Below, one piece after another: positions 55,510-63,891 of a stretch of 64,000 bases of DNA. Source of the DNA: Brevundimonas nasdae (GTDB taxonomy: Bacteria > Pseudomonadota > Alphaproteobacteria > Caulobacterales > Caulobacteraceae); NCBI RefSeq assembly GCF_016654005.1, contig NZ_JAEPWN010000012.1, forward strand, positions 38,290 through 102,289, written 5' to 3'. The translations under genes and the position numbers were made by a program. Every line of letters starts with the position of its first letter. Positions within the stretch are counted from its first letter, which is position 1. The notes beneath the pieces are model-generated. The model was not told the origin of the DNA. It searched no databases and saw only the letters and a program-made list of their open reading frames with translations.

Positions 55510-56271
55510 ATGACCGTCGCCCTCCCCGAGCGCCATCCCATCCTTCTGCGCGGCGTGGTCGTGGCCCTGATCGCGGCCTTCCTGATGACGGCGACGGGCG
55601 CGTTCCAGACCGGCGAGGCGCCGTTCCTGAAACGGCTGATCTATTGGGCGGCGGCCATGATCACCGGCGGCCTTTGGGGCCATGTCTGCAGCATCGTCGT
55701 CGGACGTTTCGTCGACGCTGACGAACGCCCCTGGCTGGCCGTGGCCAGTTTGAGCATCATCATCACCGGGCCGCTCAGCGTGCTGATCTGGGCGGCGACC
55801 GGCCCCTTTTTCGGCCATGCTCCCTATCCGCTGACCGCCCTGCCCTATCTGCTGGGTCCGGTCGCGGTGATCACCGTCGTGGTCACCGCCGTGAACGTGT
55901 TCCTGGGCCGCGCCCAGCCGCCCCAGACCCATGCCGCACCGCCGGACGCGCCGCAGCCGCCGCGCTTTCTCGACCGCCTGCCGCTGAAGCTGAGGGGCGC
56001 GAAGATCCATGCCGTTCAAGCCGAGGACCACTATCTGCGCATCCACACCGACCGGGGTTCGGACCTGATCCTGATGCGGCTGTCAGACGCCGTCGAAGAG
56101 CTGGAGGGGCTGGAGGGCGCCCAGACGCACCGCAGCTGGTGGGTGGCCCGGGACGCTGTACGCGGGGTCGAGCGCGGGGACGGCCGCGCGACCCTGACGC
56201 TGGTCGGCGGACTGTCCGCGCCGGTCAGCCGCCGCTATGCACGCGCCCTGCGTGAAGCCAGCTGGTGGTGA
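55510..56271 (+). CDS. Membrane-bound LytTR transcriptional regulator
   Basis: The 253-aa protein has four TM helices (about residues 15-140; LLRGVVVALIAAFLMTATGAF, WAAAMITGGLWGHVCSIVVG, WLAVASLSIIITGPLSVLIWAATG split as WLAVASLSIIITG and PLSVLIWAATG, AVITVVVTAVNVFLG) joined to a C-terminal LytTR DNA-binding domain (about 155-250; IHAVQAEDHYLRIHTDRGSD, HRSWWVARDAV, PVSRRYARALREA). This makes it a one-component, membrane-anchored regulator. It probably controls DUF2306 and itself through the direct repeats upstream. Confidence 0.92.
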   Translation: MTVALPERHPILLRGVVVALIAAFLMTATGAFQTGEAPFLKRLIYWAAAMITGGLWGHVCSIVVGRFVDADERPWLAVASLSIIITGPLSVLIWAATGPFFGHAPYPLTALPYLLGPVAVITVVVTAVNVFLGRAQPPQTHAAPPDAPQPPRFLDRLPLKLRGAKIHAVQAEDHYLRIHTDRGSDLILMRLSDAVEELEGLEGAQTHRSWWVARDAVRGVERGDGRATLTLVGGLSAPVSRRYARALREASWW

Positions 56272-56278
56272 ACCCGGC

Positions 56279-56761
56279 TCAGCGCGCCGGACGGTCCACC
56301 ACCGGACCGCTTTCGCCCGCGCCCATGATGGCCGAGGTCGAGGCCGCGCAGCCGGTCAGGGTGTCGTTGCCGATCTCCACCCGCGCGGTCAGCGGATAGA
56401 CCCGGTCGCTCATGCCGTCCGAACATTCGGTGGCGATCAGGGTGACGTTCAGGGCTTCCTTGATGTCGGTCGAGGTGGCGAAGGTGGCCACCGTGCCCTG
56501 CACCGTCACGCCCCGGTTCGGCGCGCGGCGGGTGGGCTGATCCACGCGGGTGTAGGTCAGGCCGTCGCGCGTGATGTCCACGCTCCAGAAGGGTTCAGTG
56601 CCGACGGCGCGAACCGGTTTGGCCAGATCCACCCCGCCCAGCACCGCCTGCGTCTCGGGCACGGGCGCCGACTGCGGCTTGTTCTGCTCACGCTCGTAAC
56701 AGGCGCCCAGCGACAGGCTGACAGCGGCCAGAGCGGACAGGGCGATAAGATTGCGACGCAT
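56279..56761 (-). CDS. COG3650-like lipoprotein
   Basis: The 160-aa protein has a lipobox (AVSLSLGACYER, Cys about residue 21) and a domain with VGTEPFWSVDITRDGLTYTRV and ECSDGMSDRVYPL, followed by a late GCAAS; the two Cys could form a disulfide. This matches the COG3650 group, whose function is not known. The ATG at 56761 follows a GAGGAAG ribosome binding site. It faces the LytTR gene with 7 bases between stops. Confidence 0.82.
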   Translation of the reverse strand: MRRNLIALSALAAVSLSLGACYEREQNKPQSAPVPETQAVLGGVDLAKPVRAVGTEPFWSVDITRDGLTYTRVDQPTRRAPNRGVTVQGTVATFATSTDIKEALNVTLIATECSDGMSDRVYPLTARVEIGNDTLTGCAASTSAIMGAGESGPVVDRPAR

Positions 56762-56841
56762 GACAGACTTCCTCACTCCCGGCGCAAGTGAGGATGAAGG
56801 CGGCCTCGGTCAAGGCCGGGGCCTGCGGTATGGTGTCCGTC

Positions 56842-57984
56842 ATGTCGATTCGCCCGTCCGCCTATGAGTTTTTCGCCGGGGGCGGCCTGGCGGGCATGGG
56901 GCTGGGCCAGGGCCAGAGCTGGGGCCGCGGCCTGGCGGGCATCGACACCGTCTTCGCCAATGACATGGATGGGATGAAGGCCGCCGCCTTCCGCGCCAAT
57001 CACGCCGACACGCCCTTTCACCACGGCGACGTCTGGGCGTTGAATGTCGCCGACCTGCCGGGTCGGCCCGACCTGTGCTGGGCCTCGTCTCCCTGTCAGG
57101 ACGTCAGTCTGGCGGGCGCGCGCGGCGGGCTGGAGGCCGGACGCTCGGGCGCCTTCTGGGGTTTCTGGCGGCTGATGCAGGGGTTGCAGGCCGAGAACCG
57201 GGGGCCCAGCGTCATCGTGCTGGAGAATGTCATCGGGCTTCTGACCTCGGGCCAGGGTCGCGACTTCGCCGCCGTCTGCACGGCCATGGCTGAGGCGGGC
57301 TATCGGGTCGGAGCGCTGGAGATGGACGCGGCCCTGTGGCTGCCGCAGTCCAGGCCGCGCCTGTTCGTGGTCGCCATCAAGGGCGAAGCGCCCGTCACGT
57401 CCACCCCCGCCGCGCCCTTCCATTCGCCGCGCCTGATCGCGGCCTATGAGCGCCTGCCGCAGGCTGTGCATGAAGTCTGGGCGTGGTGGTCCCTGCCCCT
57501 GCCACCGCGCCGCAATCTGGATCTCGACGCCCTGCTGGAGGCGGACGCTGATGTGAGCTGGCTGGAGAATGCAGACAGTGTTCTGGCCCTGGCCTCGCCG
57601 CTACACCGGGCGCGCCTGGATGCCGCCCTCGCCTCGGGCCAACGCAGGGTCGGGGCAGCCTATCGCCGGGTTCGCACGGAAAAGGGCGAGAAGGTCCAGC
57701 GGCTGGAGATCCGCTTCGACGGTCTGGCAGGCTGTCTGCGCACCCCTGCGGGCGGGTCATCGCGGCAGTATGTGGTGGTCTGCGACCAAGGGCAGGTGCG
57801 CCTGCGTCGCCTGACGGGGCGCGAGGCGGCGCGTCTGATGGGGGTGCCGGACGACTATCAGCTGCCGAAAAGCCAGAGCGCGGCGTTGAAGCTGATGGGG
57901 GATGCGGTGGCGGTTCCGGTCGTGCGCGCCCTGACCGAGGGGCTGTTGGCGCCTGCGCTGAACAACCGACGCGCGGCGGCCTGA
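56842..57984 (+). CDS. DNA (cytosine-5-)-methyltransferase (orphan)
   Basis: The 380-aa m5C methyltransferase has motif I EFFAGGGLAGMGLG, motif IV with the catalytic Cys SSPCQDVSLAGARGG, motif VI VIVLENVIG, motif VIII QSRPRLFVVA and motifs IX-X LTGREAARLMGVPDDY and LMGDAVAVPVV. All are intact, so it should be active. ATG choices are 56830 and 56842; neither has a clear ribosome binding site. No restriction endonuclease or vsr gene is adjacent. The target site cannot be read from sequence. Confidence 0.92.
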   Translation: MSIRPSAYEFFAGGGLAGMGLGQGQSWGRGLAGIDTVFANDMDGMKAAAFRANHADTPFHHGDVWALNVADLPGRPDLCWASSPCQDVSLAGARGGLEAGRSGAFWGFWRLMQGLQAENRGPSVIVLENVIGLLTSGQGRDFAAVCTAMAEAGYRVGALEMDAALWLPQSRPRLFVVAIKGEAPVTSTPAAPFHSPRLIAAYERLPQAVHEVWAWWSLPLPPRRNLDLDALLEADADVSWLENADSVLALASPLHRARLDAALASGQRRVGAAYRRVRTEKGEKVQRLEIRFDGLAGCLRTPAGGSSRQYVVVCDQGQVRLRRLTGREAARLMGVPDDYQLPKSQSAALKLMGDAVAVPVVRALTEGLLAPALNNRRAAA

Positions 57985-57990
57985 CAGAGT

Positions 57991-58257
57991 TCAGTTCTTG
58001 CCCTTACGACCGGGATCAAACCGGTTATCGACCTGATCGTCCCAGCCCTCGCGGTCCGATTTGAACGCCAGCCCCATCAAGAGCCAGCTCAGGGCCACGG
58101 TTCCGGCGATGCCCAGCGTCAGGGCGATCCAGCCGTGCAGGGACATGGTCCCGCCGCCGATGGCGGTCCAGGCCAGGCCGACGCCCCAAGTCATGGCCGC
58201 CGCAATCACGGCGGCGATCACGACAGACGCAAGAAGGCGGACGACCCGACGGTTCAT
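57991..58257 (-). CDS. Small two-TM membrane protein, unknown
   Basis: The 88-aa protein has two TM helices (LLASVVIAAVIAAAMTWGVG; IALTLGIAGTVALSWLLMGLAF) and a charged C-terminus (REGWDDQVDNRFDPGRKGKN). I do not recognise the family. It ends 7 bases from the facing methyltransferase stop and lies downstream of ydbL, with a 24-base gap, so it might be the last gene of that operon. Confidence 0.7.
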   Translation of the reverse strand: MNRRVVRLLASVVIAAVIAAAMTWGVGLAWTAIGGGTMSLHGWIALTLGIAGTVALSWLLMGLAFKSDREGWDDQVDNRFDPGRKGKN

Positions 58258-58281
58258 CAGATCATCCGCCTCAGGCTTGTC

Positions 58282-58641
58282 TTAACGCTGGACCCACTGG
58301 CCCTGGGCGTTGCGGTACCACTGGCCCGACGAGATGCGGGGCAGAAGCTGGCTTTCGAACATGCGGGCGCCCGCCACGTCGGCGCTGGTGCCGGCGTCGG
58401 CGGCGCTGCGGGCGTAGGCGGCGCGACGACCGGCGTTGGTGGCGTCCACGGCGGAGCGCAGATCGGCGTCCGACGACGGCACGCGGAAGCCGACGAAGCC
58501 GTCAGCCTGTTCGCCGACGGTGCCGGCGGCCTTGGCCTGGTCGATCAGCGCCTTTTGAGCGCCGGTCTGAGCGACGGCGGCGCCAGCAACACCAAGCGCA
58601 GCCACAGCCGCGCCGATGACGAAGAATTTGCGGAAGGTCAT
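58282..58641 (-). CDS. ydbL: YdbL family protein (DUF1318)
   Basis: The 119-aa protein has a signal peptide (KFFVIGAAVAALGVAGAAVAQ) and the YdbL core: KALIDQAKAAGTVGEQADGFVGF, DLRSAVDATNAGRRAAYARSA (split DLRSAVDATNAGRR and AAYARSA) and the end GQWYRNAQGQWVQR. In E. coli, ydbH-ynbE-ydbL code for an intermembrane AsmA-like bridge; YdbL is its periplasmic partner. It follows ynbE after 32 bases. Confidence 0.9.
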   Translation of the reverse strand: MTFRKFFVIGAAVAALGVAGAAVAQTGAQKALIDQAKAAGTVGEQADGFVGFRVPSSDADLRSAVDATNAGRRAAYARSAADAGTSADVAGARMFESQLLPRISSGQWYRNAQGQWVQR

Positions 58642-58673
58642 GTCAGCCTGTCCTTTCTAGAAAAGCGCGACGG

Positions 58674-58862
58674 TCAGAAGAGGTTCGGGTTCGACTGCAG
58701 CAGCTGCTGCAGTTCCTGATCCAGTCGGACGCGCACATCAGCATCCAATTTGGCGTAAATCTGGATCGGCGCAACCTCCAGACGGATGGTCGGCGCGCAG
58801 GCCGAGACGGCGACGACGACCGCCCCCAGTCCGAGGCCCGCCAGTTGGCGCTTGTTGATCAT
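58674..58862 (-). CDS. ynbE: YnbE family outer-membrane lipoprotein
   Basis: The 62-aa lipoprotein has a lipobox (AVSACAPTIRLEVAP, Cys about residue 22) and the YnbE signature (IRLEVAPIQIYAKLDADVRVR). In E. coli, YnbE sits in the outer membrane and multimerises at the end of the YdbH bridge. It lies between ydbH and ydbL, with an 81-base gap after ydbH. Confidence 0.92.
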   Translation of the reverse strand: MINKRQLAGLGLGAVVVAVSACAPTIRLEVAPIQIYAKLDADVRVRLDQELQQLLQSNPNLF

Positions 58863-58943
58863 GGCTTAGGCTCCGGTTCGGCCAAGGTTGATGCGTCTAA
58901 TAACATGTCGCGGCGTGAACGCACGCTGAATGGGGGTTTGATA

Positions 58944-61900
58944 TTATTGAGGTTCATCCTGCTGTCCGTTGCGGGCGCGATTGACCCGCAGCAGATCGGA
59001 AATCAGCTGATTGGCGTTCAGGGTGGTGTCCAGCGTCAGGTCGATCTTGGTGCCCGACGGCAGCGGCAGGGTGCGATTGAGGAATTTGCGGCTGATCAGC
59101 TCCGAAATGGTCAGACGCAGTTCCTGGCGCTTGGGCGGATTATGGTCGCCGCGGATATGGAACAGGACCGCGACACGCCCGCCGTCCATGCTGTTCACAT
59201 CGGCGGTCAGCAGATCAAACGACAGGTTCTCCATCGCCTGATAGGCCAGATCCTCGACCATGTTGGGGGGCACGTCTTCGCCTGCCCCGCCTGCGCTGAC
59301 GTCGGTCAGGACCTCGCGCTTGATCGACAGCTTGCCGGGTTGGACGGCGCCCAGCGACCCGGCGACGATCTTCAACCCGTTCTTGGGATCATAGGTGAAG
59401 GGCAAGCGCCCCGACACCACCGCATCCAGCAGCACCTTGTCGTCAAACCCGGTGTCGGCGACCACGTCGCCCAACTGGACCCGGTCCAGCACGATCACCC
59501 CGTTGAAGCCCTTTTCGATGTCCAGCGGAATGACGAACGGCTCCAGCGCGATCGTGCCGCCCGCGGCGTTCACCTGACCGCCCGCGACATTCAGACCATT
59601 GGCGTCAAGGTCGAACTTCAGGTTCAGCGCCGTGACATCGGTGCCGATCTCCATCGCCTCAATGGTCAGCTCCTGGTCGGGGGCGGTGATCAAAGGCGTC
59701 AGGCTGGTCAGGACGATGTCGCCCTTCAGCCCCTTCACCGCACCGGCAGGGCTGGTGAAGTCCAGGCCGGGCACGGTCAGGCGCCCGCTGGAGGTGGGCT
59801 CGCCCCCCTTTGTCCAGTCGAAACGTCCCGCGAAGCCGATCGCGCCGACGACCGGCGACTGGATGAATTCTTCGACCAGCGGCGACAGCATGTCCGGCTG
59901 CAGACCATGTTCGGCGAAAACGATGTCGGGAGCCGAAATCTGAATGCCCCCCGCCCCGGTGCGGCCGTCGTGCGCCAGGGTCAGACGGCCCAGCCGCGCA
60001 GAAGCCGCCTGGCCCGCGCCCTTCAGGTCAAAGCCGCCCGACCAGCGCTCATTGGCCAGTTGAACCTCGCCCGAGGCGGCCAGAGGCGTGAATCGCTGCG
60101 GGTCCGTTGTGTCAGACACCCGCCCCTCGGCGACCTTGGCGGTCAGGCCGACGCCCGATGACGCTCCGTCCACGGCCAGCGTCCCGCCGACGCCCGAGAA
60201 GCGCATGGCCAGGAACGGCGCCTGAGCCTCAAAATCCTGCACGCCCGCCGCCACATGCCAGACCCCGTCCTTGGAGGTCAGCAGCGGCTCTGCGCCCGGG
60301 CACAGCTTGCCCGCGATGTCACGGACGTCATTCTCCTCCATCGCCAGACGTTCGACCGTCAGGGCCACGCAGTCGTCGGCGACATAGGTCAGCCGCCCGT
60401 TCGTCATGGCCAGCACGCCCTTGGTCTGGGCGTCGATGCCGCGCGCCAGATCAAAGTCCAGTTTGGCGCGGCCATCCAGATGCGCCTCGAACCCGGCGTC
60501 GGTCAGACGCCATTCTGGAACAGCGATGGCCAGCTCAGGCAAGCCTTCGGCGCGCGTCGCATTGACCTGCAAGGCGCCGCCGCCTGCACGGCCCGGCTCG
60601 GCCTGATAGACCGCCTGTCCGGCCTGGGCGATGGTCAACACCCCGCCGTTGCGCGGGCTCAGGGTCGCGGGTCGAGCCAGAACCACATCCGTGCCGCCTG
60701 TCCCGGTGGAGAAACGCAGCGCCGGCGCATTGAAGGCGAAACTGCCCAGGGCGCGCTTCATCGCCTTCAGTTCGGCGACCTCGTCCGTCGCCTCAGGCCC
60801 GAACAGCGGCCAGGCACCGTCGTCGGACGCCACCGATCCTTCCGCCGAAATCCGCGTCGCGCCGTCATAGACGACATCCAGGTTCAGGGTGCTGCGCGCC
60901 CGCTTCAGCGACAGATCGCCAAAGCCGACGGCCCCCGCCGTTGTCCCCACCGCCCCCGTCAGTTCAAAGGTGGCGTTGCGCCCGCCCATGGTCAGACCGG
61001 AAGAGCGGATCGCCAGGGCCTGCGCCTTGGCTTCGCCCGCTCGACCCGAGGCCGCGTTCAGGGTCAGGGGGGTCGTCAGGCTCCAGCGGAAATCCTTGCC
61101 TTGCGACAGGGCCAGCCGTCCGCCGTCAGCGACGGCGTCCGCGCCCACGACCTGCAGGTCCGGACCATCGATACGTGCCGACTTCAGGCTCAGCGCCGTT
61201 GCGCCCTCGGCGCGGAAGGTTTCGATCCAGCCGGACACCGCGCCGTCAAACCGCGCGGTCAGGGCGGCGTCGCGCGCGCTTGTATCTGTATTTCCAAGCA
61301 CGGCGCCGGTCAGGACGGCGTCGATCACTGCGCGCCCGTCGCCGCGCCGCGTCTTCATGTCGGGATAGGGCAGATCGCCGTTCAACAGCAGATGCGCGGT
61401 CTCCCCATTCAGCGCCTGGGTCTTGAAGCCTGCCGCGCCGGCGTCAATCAGCAGCTTGACCCGGTCGCCCGTCGTGGTCAGGTCGACGTCCGCCTTCAGG
61501 TCGCGCGCTGCGACCTCACCGCTCTTCAGCGTCTGGGCCGTGGCCTGACCTTTCAGCCGCATCAGCTTGCCGTCATCGACGCGGGCGTCGATCAGAGCCT
61601 GCACGGGGCCGTATTCGGTATCCAGACGCCCGCGACCGCCTTCCACGATCACCAGCGGCCCGCGCGAATCCGGTCGGGGCGGCCCGCCGGTGAACTCCTC
61701 GATCAGCGAATCCAGCGATCCCAGCGACAGTTTTCCACCCTTCCAACTGGCCCGCATGACCGGCCGCACCAGACGGATGCGGCTGGGCGTGACGCCAAGC
61801 CCGGTCTTGGACCAGGGCATGCCGATGGCGTAATCGACCTCGACCCGTTCGACGAGCACGTCCGGGTCGCGCGGATCGCCGATGCGGATGCGCCCAACGA

Positions 61901-62138
61901 AACCGTCCAGCTCCAACCGCTGCACATCGACATCGGCCTGGATGCCGCGCCGGTCCAGCCAGCCGACCAGAACTTCACGCGCCGCCGCGCGCCGGTTCAG
62001 ATAGAGGGCGCTGGCCAGGACAATGGCGACGACAAGAACACCAAGCAGAACAAGCCACAGGCGACGCACGCGACGCTGGGGCGCGCGCTTGCGCGGCTGC
62101 GGCGCGGGAATGGCGGTTTCTGATGAGTTATCGGTCAA
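58944..62138 (-). CDS. ydbH: AsmA-like intermembrane protein YdbH
   Basis: The 1064-aa protein has a cytoplasmic Pro/Arg-rich tail, one N-terminal TM helix (about residues 28-46; RLWLVLLGVLVVAIVLASALY), a very long beta-taco periplasmic region and a conserved C-terminal domain (ILDRVQLGDVVADTGFDDKVLLDAVVSGRLPF, split: LDRVQLGDVVADTG, FDDKVLLDAVVSG; then LPSGTKIDLTLDTTLN). This matches YdbH, which bridges inner and outer membranes for phospholipid transport. The start is a TTG at 62138 or 62186-62189; neither has a good ribosome binding site. It leads the operon to ynbE and ydbL. Confidence 0.88.
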   Translation of the reverse strand: MTDNSSETAIPAPQPRKRAPQRRVRRLWLVLLGVLVVAIVLASALYLNRRAAAREVLVGWLDRRGIQADVDVQRLELDGFVGRIRIGDPRDPDVLVERVEVDYAIGMPWSKTGLGVTPSRIRLVRPVMRASWKGGKLSLGSLDSLIEEFTGGPPRPDSRGPLVIVEGGRGRLDTEYGPVQALIDARVDDGKLMRLKGQATAQTLKSGEVAARDLKADVDLTTTGDRVKLLIDAGAAGFKTQALNGETAHLLLNGDLPYPDMKTRRGDGRAVIDAVLTGAVLGNTDTSARDAALTARFDGAVSGWIETFRAEGATALSLKSARIDGPDLQVVGADAVADGGRLALSQGKDFRWSLTTPLTLNAASGRAGEAKAQALAIRSSGLTMGGRNATFELTGAVGTTAGAVGFGDLSLKRARSTLNLDVVYDGATRISAEGSVASDDGAWPLFGPEATDEVAELKAMKRALGSFAFNAPALRFSTGTGGTDVVLARPATLSPRNGGVLTIAQAGQAVYQAEPGRAGGGALQVNATRAEGLPELAIAVPEWRLTDAGFEAHLDGRAKLDFDLARGIDAQTKGVLAMTNGRLTYVADDCVALTVERLAMEENDVRDIAGKLCPGAEPLLTSKDGVWHVAAGVQDFEAQAPFLAMRFSGVGGTLAVDGASSGVGLTAKVAEGRVSDTTDPQRFTPLAASGEVQLANERWSGGFDLKGAGQAASARLGRLTLAHDGRTGAGGIQISAPDIVFAEHGLQPDMLSPLVEEFIQSPVVGAIGFAGRFDWTKGGEPTSSGRLTVPGLDFTSPAGAVKGLKGDIVLTSLTPLITAPDQELTIEAMEIGTDVTALNLKFDLDANGLNVAGGQVNAAGGTIALEPFVIPLDIEKGFNGVIVLDRVQLGDVVADTGFDDKVLLDAVVSGRLPFTYDPKNGLKIVAGSLGAVQPGKLSIKREVLTDVSAGGAGEDVPPNMVEDLAYQAMENLSFDLLTADVNSMDGGRVAVLFHIRGDHNPPKRQELRLTISELISRKFLNRTLPLPSGTKIDLTLDTTLNANQLISDLLRVNRARNGQQDEPQ

Positions 62139-62525
62139 GCGGACGTGTCGTCTTTTGGAACTGGTTTCGCACGATCTTCGCCACCCCAAGCGTCAGCACA
62201 AGCTTAATGCGCGCGGATCAACGCCCAATTCGACGAACCGTTGCAGTGACAGACGACAGGATGGCGGCGGATTTATGGGCCCAGAGCTACCGGCCCGCAC
62301 GCGATGACGCGTTCATCACAGGGGACAAACAGGGTGTTTTCGTGCGAATTCGCACCAAACAGCCTAGCTTATTAACAGTTTGTAACCCTCTGTCTTCCCA
62401 AACTGACACAGGCTCGCTATACGGCTTCCCTTCGCCCTGGACGCTGTTCACGGGCGAGCCTGATTTGAGTATGCCTGCTTAAAGACCGCCTTGTCGCCGG
62501 ATGGCGTCGCAAAACGACGGGAACG
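62139..62525. other. 387-bp divergent intergenic region (ydbH / M23 peptidase)
   Basis: The stretch has no supportable gene. It contains a perfect 14-bp palindrome GTGCGAATTCGCAC (62342-62355) and an AT-rich segment at 62356-62390 (CAAACAGCCTAGCTT, TTAACAGTTTG), the likely promoter region of the M23 gene. An open plus-strand frame (62123-62482) looks accidental. Confidence 0.5.
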
Positions 62526-63881
62526 ATGGCTCAGTTCGACCCACGCCGCCAGCCGATGCGCCTCGCACCGCATATGATGACGGCGGTCGCCGCACTGTCA
62601 GTCGCGCTTTTCGCCAGCAGAGCCTATCAACCCGCTCAGGCTGAAGAAGTTCCCACACTTTCCGCTTCGCAGATCGCCGCTCTGGAGGTTCAGGCCTTCG
62701 CCTCGGCCAACGCCCCCGCCGGCATGACCGCCCCCGAGGCTGTCCCCGTCCAGATTCGCCGCGGTGAAACCTTTGAACAGGCCGTGCGCCGCACCGGCGT
62801 CGCGCCGGAAGAAGCCAGCGCCGTCGCCGCCACCGTCGCCAACGCCTTCGACCTGAAAGACCTGCGCGCGGGCCTGCGTTTCGAAACCGCCATCGCCAAA
62901 CCCCGCAACGGCATGGGCGACGCCCGGCTGATCGGCCTGACGATGCGCACCGGCCCGGCGACGCAGCTGACTGTATCGCGCAGCTTCGACGGCGCCCTGC
63001 GTCTGCGTTCGCTTGAGGAAAAGGTTTCGCGCGAGACCGTCGTGGTCAAGGGCGACGTGGAACGCTCCCTGTCGGCCAGCGCCCGCGAACTGGGCGCCAC
63101 CGCCTCGATCGTCAGCGCCGCCAGCCGCCTGTTCGCCACCAAGTTCGACATGCAGCGCGACGTGCGCGCATCGGACGAGTTCACCATGGTGTTCGACCGC
63201 GACATCACCGAGGCGGGCCGCACGGTCAATGTCGGCGACCTGTTGTACGCCGAACTGCGTGGCGTGACCTTCTACCGCTTCAAGCCTGCGGGCGCGAAGG
63301 AAGCCCAGTTCTTCGACGCCAACGGCAAGAACCTGCGCTCCTCGATGATGCGCACGCCGTTGCAGAGCTTCCGCCGCGTGTCCTCGGGCTTTGGCGTACG
63401 GACGCACCCGATCTCCGGCTATCGCAAGATGCACCAGGGCACGGACTTCGCCGCTGCATCCGGCACGCCCGTCGTGGCCCCCGCCGACGGCGTGGTGGTC
63501 GAGGCGCGACGCTGGGGCGGCTATGGCAACTGGCTGCGCATCCGCCACAACAACGGGTTGGAAAGCGGCTATGGTCACCTTTCCCGCTACGCCACCGGCC
63601 TGCGCGCCGGTCAGCGCGTCAGCCAGGGCCAGGTCGTCGCCTATGTTGGTTCGACCGGCGCCTCCACCGGCCCGCACCTGCACTATGAACTGTGGCGCAA
63701 CGGCCAGCGGATCAATCCCGCGGGCGTCCGCACCCAGGAAGGCACTGAACTGGCCGGGGCCGATCTGGCCGCCTTCCGCGCCGAAAAGTCCCGCATCGAC
63801 CGCATCATCGCCGCCGGGGGCCACAAACGCCCCGTCGTGCAACAGGCGTCCGCAGAAGGCCTGCGCCCCGCACAGGGCTGA
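62526..63881 (+). CDS. M23 family metallopeptidase (active LytM)
   Basis: The 451-aa protein has a signal-like N-terminal TM segment (about 15-38; MMTAVAALSVALFASRAY), a long periplasmic region (about 70-270) with an OapA/LysM-like helical part and a C-terminal LytM domain (about 285-395). Zinc and catalytic residues are present: HQGTDF, YGHLSRYA and GPHLHYELW. It should cut peptidoglycan peptide bridges, unlike the degenerate EnvC-like protein at 1727-2803. It is divergent from ydbH. Confidence 0.93.
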   Translation: MAQFDPRRQPMRLAPHMMTAVAALSVALFASRAYQPAQAEEVPTLSASQIAALEVQAFASANAPAGMTAPEAVPVQIRRGETFEQAVRRTGVAPEEASAVAATVANAFDLKDLRAGLRFETAIAKPRNGMGDARLIGLTMRTGPATQLTVSRSFDGALRLRSLEEKVSRETVVVKGDVERSLSASARELGATASIVSAASRLFATKFDMQRDVRASDEFTMVFDRDITEAGRTVNVGDLLYAELRGVTFYRFKPAGAKEAQFFDANGKNLRSSMMRTPLQSFRRVSSGFGVRTHPISGYRKMHQGTDFAAASGTPVVAPADGVVVEARRWGGYGNWLRIRHNNGLESGYGHLSRYATGLRAGQRVSQGQVVAYVGSTGASTGPHLHYELWRNGQRINPAGVRTQEGTELAGADLAAFRAEKSRIDRIIAAGGHKRPVVQQASAEGLRPAQG

Positions 63882-63891
63882 CGCCGTTCGT

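Noticed and set aside
62370..62390. CtrA-like box (TTAAC, then TAACC) upstream of the M23 gene
   Set aside because: The spacing and second half differ from TTAA-N7-TTAA, so I could not support a CtrA site.
62123..62482. 119-aa plus-strand frame upstream of the M23 gene
   Set aside because: No ribosome binding site, odd amino-acid composition, and overlap with the ydbH N-terminal codons; it looks like promoter DNA.
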